A stretch of DNA of 6,383 nucleotides. It comes from an uncultured Succinatimonas sp. Its GTDB lineage: Bacteria > Pseudomonadota > Gammaproteobacteria > Enterobacterales > Succinivibrionaceae. Numbering within the stretch: position 1 is the stretch's first letter; each line of letters starts with the position of its first letter. The position numbers and the translations under genes are program-made. A model generated the notes under the pieces. It ran no database searches. It was not told the origin of the DNA and saw only the letters and a list, made by a program, of their open reading frames with translations. Positions 5,473 to 6,383 of this stretch are shown in pieces. The stretch spans positions 1-6,383 of the forward strand of contig USBR01000048.1 in the NCBI GenBank assembly GCA_900552905.1. Reading direction: 5' to 3'.

Positions 5473-6114
5473 GTGAGTATTGTGACCGAACCTAGAACCA
5501 TTAAGGACCGTTTCCGTGGCTTTTTACCTGTAGTTGTCGATGTTGAGACTGCAGGCTTTAACCCGCAAACCGATGCCCTCTTAGAGGTAGCAATGATGAC
5601 CGTAAAGATGGATGAACACGGTCATTTCACTCCAGGTGTACTCTATCATGCCAATATTCGTCCCTTTGCAGGGGCTGTGATCAATCAGGCTAATATCGAG
5701 TTTTTAGGAATCGATCCTTTTGATGAAAAGCGTGAGCTTCAAGATGAAGCAACTAGTCTCTTAACTATGTTTAAGGCCATTCAAAAAGAGGTTAAAGCTC
5801 AGCACTGCAAGCGTGCTATTCTCGTCGGTCACAATGGACACTTCGATCAGAGCTTTATCAATGCCGCCGCCGAGCGTAATGGTTTAGCTAAGAAAAATCC
5901 CTTCCATCCGTTCTCGGTTTTAGATACTGCCTCGCTTTCAGCTCTCATCTATGGACAAACCGTTTTAGCTAAATCTTGTATTGCCTCAGGCTTAGGTTTT
6001 GATATGAATTCAGCTCACGGCGCCGCTTATGACACCACACAAGAGTGTCAGCTCTTTTGCAATATCTTAAATAGCTATACCCGCTTTGCCGGTTTTCCGC
6101 AGGCCTCTTGCTAA
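5473..6114 (+). CDS. rnt: Ribonuclease T
   Basis: DEDDh-family 3'-to-5' exoribonuclease that, as a homodimer, trims 3' ends of tRNA, 5S and 23S rRNA and removes the terminal A in tRNA end turnover. The 213 residues (E. coli 215) keep the catalytic set D23, E25 (VVVDVETAG), D125 (HNGHFD), H182 and D187, the nucleic-acid-contacting R13, R15 and R114, and the base-stacking phenylalanines F29, F77, F124 and F147. Position 73, glutamate in E. coli, is alanine here. The start is GTG at 5473, giving DRFRGF at the family position; AAGGG ends 12 nt upstream, a rather long spacing. A second in-frame GTG at 5482 is worse placed. It has its own promoter candidate and a strong terminator, so it is probably monocistronic. 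The family is characteristic of gammaproteobacteria. Confidence 0.97.
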   Translation: MSIVTEPRTIKDRFRGFLPVVVDVETAGFNPQTDALLEVAMMTVKMDEHGHFTPGVLYHANIRPFAGAVINQANIEFLGIDPFDEKRELQDEATSLLTMFKAIQKEVKAQHCKRAILVGHNGHFDQSFINAAAERNGLAKKNPFHPFSVLDTASLSALIYGQTVLAKSCIASGLGFDMNSAHGAAYDTTQECQLFCNILNSYTRFAGFPQASC

Positions 6115-6139
6115 TTTAAGTCCCTATTCCTGTGTTCGC

Positions 6140-6171
6140 AAAAAGCTCTGCACTTTGTGTAGAGCTTTTTT
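6140..6171 (+). terminator. Strong rho-independent terminator after rnt
   Basis: AAAAAGCTCT (6140-6149) pairs fully with AGAGCTTTTT (6161-6170). The stem continues inward with one G-U pair and CAC/GTG to a TTT loop, 14 bp in all, and ends in a T-run. The A-run on its other side means it could also work for minus-strand transcripts. It lies 25 nt past the rnt stop. Confidence 0.88.
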
Positions 6172-6186
6172 CTTGCGCACAAGAGA

Positions 6187-6214
6187 TAAAAAATGCTGCG
6201 ACAAGCGCAGCATT
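6187..6214 (-). terminator. Rho-independent terminator of the convergent gene
   Basis: AATGCTGCG (6192-6200) and CGCAGCATT (6206-6214) form a perfect 9-bp stem with a 5-nt loop. Read on the minus strand it is GC-rich and followed by six T. It lies 26 nt past the stop codon of the partial minus-strand gene. Confidence 0.88.
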
Positions 6215-6240
6215 AAAACACATTACAAGGACAAAATTCT

Positions 6241-6383
6241 TTAATAGCCAAACCAGTGTGCAGGCTCGGTTATGATCTGCGGGAAGACTAAGCAGGCGAT
6301 GAGGAATAAGAACTCGGCAATTAGGAATGGACCGATACCACGTACGACCTGACCCATCTTAAGCTTACTTACAGAGCAGCCAA
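6241..6383 (-). CDS. C-terminal fragment of a membrane transporter, probably the TRAP-type large permease (DctM-like)
   Basis: An open frame enters from the right edge and ends at TAA (6241-6243), giving 46 full codons. The segment reads KLKMGQVVRGIGPFLIAEFL and then a continuing hydrophobic helix to VFPQ, closing with ITEPAHWFGY. A short polar stretch with GxVVRxxxPF, then one last membrane helix and a brief tail, is how DctM-type TRAP subunits end; these import dicarboxylates, sialic acid and similar anions with a periplasmic binding protein. Another polytopic carrier is possible because only the tail is visible. The N-terminus lies outside the window. The gene is convergent with rnt and has its own terminator. 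Confidence 0.6.
   Translation of the reverse strand, partial: GCSVSKLKMGQVVRGIGPFLIAEFLFLIACLVFPQIITEPAHWFGY

Noticed and set aside
5294..5498. The 11-mer GAACCTAGAAC occurs in the VOC gene (5294-5304) and at the start of rnt (5488-5498)
   Set aside because: Both copies encode the same short Glu-Pro-Arg-Thr stretch in frame, with no flanking similarity; chance is the simplest explanation.
1..6383. Search for CRISPR arrays, tRNA genes, insertion-sequence ends, toxin-antitoxin pairs or phage genes
   Set aside because: No regularly spaced repeats, cloverleaf-like segments, transposase motifs or terminal inverted repeats with target duplications were seen.

Overview
The window looks like chromosomal DNA of a low-to-moderate GC gammaproteobacterium. 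The evidence is an RNase T gene (a family largely confined to gammaproteobacteria), the tig-clpP-clpX order, an EmrE-type SMR protein, and the C-terminal end of what looks like a TRAP-transporter membrane subunit. Leucine is mostly encoded by TTA, with CTC and CTT next (in rnt 9 TTA, 6 CTC, 2 CTT and no CTG of 17), unlike Enterobacterales. A host-associated anaerobe of the Succinivibrionaceae type would fit, but that placement is inference and cannot be proved from this sequence alone.

Left block (about 1-3510, minus strand): a compact protein quality-control operon transcribed right to left, tig (trigger factor) - clpP - clpX. The gaps are 31 bp (tig-clpP) and 2 bp (clpP-clpX). Trigger factor catches nascent chains at the ribosome; ClpX unfolds tagged or damaged proteins and feeds them to the ClpP chamber. 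All key motifs of the three proteins are intact. A rho-independent terminator follows clpX. Beyond it, at the very edge of the window, is a good match to a sigma-32 heat-shock promoter pointing out of the window; the next gene is predicted to be lon or another heat-shock gene.

Divergent intergenic region (3365-3567): AT-rich, with TATAAT-like boxes for tig on the minus strand, a weaker promoter candidate for the plus-strand genes, a 10-bp stem-loop in the predicted tig leader, and a second terminator-like hairpin upstream of the GH84 gene.

Middle block (3568-5375, plus strand): three closely spaced genes that look like one accessory operon. They encode a signal-peptide-less GH84 (O-GlcNAcase / beta-N-acetylglucosaminidase) catalytic domain, an EmrE-like four-helix multidrug exporter, and a VOC-fold (glyoxalase-like) protein with all four putative metal ligands. 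The combination of a cytoplasmic glycosidase, a drug exporter and a VOC enzyme is the most unusual part of the window and could be a small detoxification or conjugate-processing unit. No function for the set can be proved from sequence.

Right block (5376-6383): rnt (RNase T, tRNA and stable RNA 3'-end trimming) with its own extended -10 promoter and a strong terminator, followed by a second terminator serving a convergent minus-strand gene. Only the last 46 full codons of that gene are present; they resemble the C-terminus of a TRAP-type large permease. No tRNA, rRNA, CRISPR array, insertion sequence or attachment site was seen.
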